This document shows positions 5,727 to 7,705 of a stretch of DNA of 7,705 nt, piece after piece (position 1 is the stretch's first letter; each line of letters begins with the position of its first letter). The notes under the pieces were generated by a model. The model was not told the origin of the DNA and did no database searches. It saw nothing but the letters and a program-made list of their open reading frames with translations. The position numbers were made by a program, and so were the translations under genes. Source of the stretch: Treponema sp. (lineage in GTDB: Bacteria > Spirochaetota > Spirochaetia > Treponematales > Breznakiellaceae); assembly GCA_009780285.1 (NCBI GenBank), contig WRAL01000060.1:1-7705 (forward strand), given 5' to 3'.

Positions 5727-6239
5727 ATGGCGGATTTTTTACAGATACTAGCTTTTGCCGTCATCGGCATAGTCCTCATCTGGAGCGGCTACAGAATCTT
5801 CACGGACCAATGGGCGCGCCTGCGCGGAAAAGCGAGGCCCGCGCGTCCAAGGCAAAGCGCCTCCAGGCCCGTGGATTACGTGGGGCAGCCCAAGGTTTGC
5901 CTTGTCTGCGGCGCCAAGCTCGCGAATGGCGAGCTGATCCAAACCCAGGCATTTCCGGCTCTCGGCAAATCGCCGAAGGAAAGGCAAATGCACGTGCGCG
6001 GCTGCCCAATATGCCTCGCCGGCCGGCGCGCGCGAAAATGCCCGGTGTGCAACGCCAGGCTGAGCGTGGAGGAAAAACTGATCGCGCGCCTCTTCGACCG
6101 CTCCGCCAGCCGGCACCACGTTCACATACTCGGCTGCGATCTCTGCCGCGCGCATAAAAGCCGGCCCGCCGCGACGGTGGAGCGCGCCCGGCGGGAAACC
6201 ACGCTGGCCCCGGCGCGAATGCCTGCCAAGGATAAATAG
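5727..6239 (+). CDS. Membrane-anchored protein with two zinc-ribbon-like modules, function unknown
   Basis: A 170-aa protein I do not recognise as a named family. Residues 5-24 (LQILAFAVIGIVLIWSGYRI) form one membrane helix; the following Arg/Lys-rich stretch (30-47) implies a cytoplasmic tail. That tail holds two similar modules, each a pair of C-x-x-C motifs: C58/C61 with C93/C96 and C105/C108 with C137/C140. In both, the second pair is preceded by a His-containing HV..GC motif (HVRGCPIC; HVHILGCDLC) and the first is followed by (A/N)ARL or AKL, so this is an internal duplication, each module likely binding one zinc. The last 25 residues are basic and low in complexity. Start: ATG 5727, with a weak, distant GGGGA at 5709-5713. 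It is convergent with the permease genes (45-bp gap, no clear terminator). A role as a membrane adaptor is only a guess. Confidence 0.75.
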   Translation: MADFLQILAFAVIGIVLIWSGYRIFTDQWARLRGKARPARPRQSASRPVDYVGQPKVCLVCGAKLANGELIQTQAFPALGKSPKERQMHVRGCPICLAGRRARKCPVCNARLSVEEKLIARLFDRSASRHHVHILGCDLCRAHKSRPAATVERARRETTLAPARMPAKDK

Positions 6240-6284
6240 AGCGGGGCCAATACGCATAGACGGATCGGCTTCAGCCCACGCGCG

Positions 6285-7145
6285 CTATTCCTTGCTGGCG
6301 CTGTATACCGAGCTGCCGCCTACAAAGTAACGCGAAAGCAGGATGAACATAATCACGACGGGAATGCTGGCGAGAAAGGCCACGGCCATCATCGCGCCCT
6401 CGTCGGCAAACTTTTCCTCGGCAAAGCTGACGATGTAGGTCGGAATCGTTTTAAGCCTTCTATCCTGCACCACCATCAAGGGCCACAAAAGGTTATCCCA
6501 TTGCTGACGGAACGACACAATCGCGAGGCTCGCAAGCGCCGGGCCTGAGTTTACCAGAACGATTTTGGAGAAAATGCCCGGCTCGCTTTGGCCGTCGATG
6601 CGCGCCGCGTCAAGAATGTCCGAGGGAAAGGTCTGCAGGTATTGGCGCATCATAAAAATGCCGAAAGCGTTTACCATGAACGGAACGATAAGGCCGGCGT
6701 ATGTGTTCTGCATGTTAAGGTTCAGCGCCACCATGTAAAGCGGAACCATGATTACCTCGAAGGGTATCATCATCGTCATCATTATCGCCATGAAAACCAC
6801 GGTGCGAAGGCGAAAACGGAATTTGGCAAGCGCATAGCCCGTAAGCGCGGACAGAATCACCGTCGTAAGGGAAACCGTGCCCGCGACAAGAAGCGAGTTA
6901 AGCACGTTCCGCGCAAAGACAAAGTTGCCGTCATTTCCGGCGATGGCCTTGTAAAAATTATCCCACTCGATGCCGCGCGGAATCCAGCGGTAGGGCATAC
7001 GGGTAATGTCAACCGCCGGCATGAACGACGCCGTTACCATAAAGGCGATAGGCATCAGCACAAGCGCCGTGATAATCGCCAGAAGCGCCAGCGCGAAAAG
7101 GTCGGCGATTCGGCCGCCTCTAGTTTTTGTTTGCAGTTGAGCCAT
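6285..7145 (-). CDS. Carbohydrate ABC transporter permease, MalG type
   Basis: A 286-aa inner-membrane subunit of a sugar importer of the MalG/UgpE/AraQ type. Six membrane helices are visible (roughly 14-36, 80-104, 115-140, 147-165, 201-220 and 251-271). The cytoplasmic EAA loop that docks onto the ATPase is DAARIDGQSEPGIFSKI (179-195); relatives usually have EAA...G...ILP here, and this protein reads DAA...KIVLVN, so the Leu-Pro is lost. SFRQQWDNLLWPL and the C-terminal MMAVAFLASIPVVIMFILL fit the family. The start (ATG 7143-7145) overlaps the upstream permease stop by one base (TGATG), with GAGG about 10 bp upstream. The transported sugar cannot be read from permeases alone, and no binding protein or ATPase gene is in the window. 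It appears to be the last gene of its operon here. Confidence 0.9.
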   Translation of the reverse strand: MAQLQTKTRGGRIADLFALALLAIITALVLMPIAFMVTASFMPAVDITRMPYRWIPRGIEWDNFYKAIAGNDGNFVFARNVLNSLLVAGTVSLTTVILSALTGYALAKFRFRLRTVVFMAIMMTMMIPFEVIMVPLYMVALNLNMQNTYAGLIVPFMVNAFGIFMMRQYLQTFPSDILDAARIDGQSEPGIFSKIVLVNSGPALASLAIVSFRQQWDNLLWPLMVVQDRRLKTIPTYIVSFAEEKFADEGAMMAVAFLASIPVVIMFILLSRYFVGGSSVYSASKE

Positions 7146-7705
7146 CAGTAGCTTACCTCGTCGCTTCGGGAAATGCGCAACTGCAACACGGTCAGCGCAA
7201 GCATCGTAAAGAAAAGCATCACGCTCATTGCGGAGGCGCGGCCAACATTGTACTCGCGCATCGCCGTGTTGTAGATGGCAAGCGTTATAACGTCAATCGG
7301 GGAGCGCGGGGCGCCGGACTGAACGAACAGGAATTGCGTGGAAAAAGTTTTCAGGCATTGAAGCATCGCCATTATCGAAACAAGAATGGTCGTCGGCTTC
7401 AAAAGCGGCAAAGTGATTTTCGCAAACACCTGAAAGTAATTCGCCCCGTCTATGCGCGCGCCTTCGTAAATGCTTGCCGGTATTTTTGTCAGCCCGGTAA
7501 TAAATAAAATCGTGAAAAAACCAGCGTATTTCCAAAAATAAACCAGCATAGTAGACATCTGAACCATCGTTCCGCTTGTAAGCCAGCGCCAGTCAACGCC
7601 GCTTTTGAAAAGAATCGCGTTAAGAAACTGGTTAGCAAGGCCCGTAGGCTGGAAAATTATCATCCAGATGAGCGCCGCTACAGCGGAGGAAAGCAGCGCC
7701 GGGGA
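7145..7705 (-). CDS. Carbohydrate ABC transporter permease, MalF type (N-terminal part outside window)
   Basis: The last 186 residues of the partner permease; the frame stays open to the window edge (PALLSSAVAALIWMIIF), so the Met near 7663 is internal and not the start. The EAA loop is complete and canonical: EGARIDGANYFQVFAKITLP, the site that contacts the ATPase. Helices flank it (STMLVYFWKYAGFFTILFI before; TTILVSIMAMLQCL after), with a final helix near MSVMLFFTMLALTVLQL. It pairs with the MalG-type protein through a one-base TGATG overlap, the usual order for this transporter class (MalF then MalG). The solute-binding protein gene is expected further upstream on this strand, beyond 7705. 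Confidence 0.9.
   Translation of the reverse strand, partial: SPALLSSAVAALIWMIIFQPTGLANQFLNAILFKSGVDWRWLTSGTMVQMSTMLVYFWKYAGFFTILFITGLTKIPASIYEGARIDGANYFQVFAKITLPLLKPTTILVSIMAMLQCLKTFSTQFLFVQSGAPRSPIDVITLAIYNTAMREYNVGRASAMSVMLFFTMLALTVLQLRISRSDEVSY

Noticed and set aside
6240..6284. Terminator between the convergent zinc-ribbon membrane gene and the permease gene
   Set aside because: I find no stem of useful length and no T run in these 45 bp.
6588..7151. 187-codon plus-strand frame opposite the MalG-type permease
   Set aside because: The translation is His/Arg/Lys-rich, the typical mirror of hydrophobic membrane codons, and has no start signal.

Overview
The window looks like chromosomal DNA from a gut-type, motile anaerobic bacterium, most likely a spirochaete of the Treponema group. 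Three things suggest this: a FlgM-type anti-sigma factor beginning MMIDRV, an oxygen-sensitive aldehyde:ferredoxin oxidoreductase (AOR) family enzyme with its own polyferredoxin, and a sugar ABC transporter. The lineage call is an inference from protein character; there is no rRNA or other marker gene. Base composition is moderately GC-rich and coding is dense.

Layout. Bases 1-812 (+) hold the 3' part of an RluD-family pseudouridine synthase. Bases 855-1966 (+) hold a serine hydrolase (beta-lactamase/class C-like) gene that has decayed: one in-frame stop, three frameshifts, one probable internal deletion, and an insertion of about 111-114 bp made almost entirely of two hairpins. A small zinc-ribbon protein lies convergent to it at 1992-2258 (-). 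After a 179-bp divergent intergenic region comes a translationally coupled pair: a 137-aa protein with four 4Fe-4S cluster motifs (2438-2851) and a 584-aa AOR-family tungsten/molybdenum-pterin enzyme (2848-4602). A hairpin at 4628-4657 separates this pair from convergent flgM (4697-4978, -), which follows rsmI (5022-5708, -). Only 18 bp upstream of rsmI, and divergent from it, is a membrane-anchored protein with a duplicated zinc-ribbon-like module (5727-6239, +). The right end (6285-7705, -) carries two overlapping sugar ABC transporter permease genes, MalG-type and MalF-type, the latter running off the window.

How the genes relate. The best-supported functional unit is the polyferredoxin/AOR pair: the small protein probably carries electrons to or from the tungstopterin enzyme, as in the E. 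coli YdhY/YdhV and AorA/AorB arrangements. The two permeases form the membrane channel of one sugar importer. rsmI and flgM are close enough to be cotranscribed, which would join a ribosome-modifying enzyme to the late flagellar sigma-factor switch. I see no defence system, CRISPR array, tRNA or autonomous transposon. The least ordinary items are the hairpin element inside the dead serine hydrolase gene and the duplicated zinc-ribbon membrane protein.
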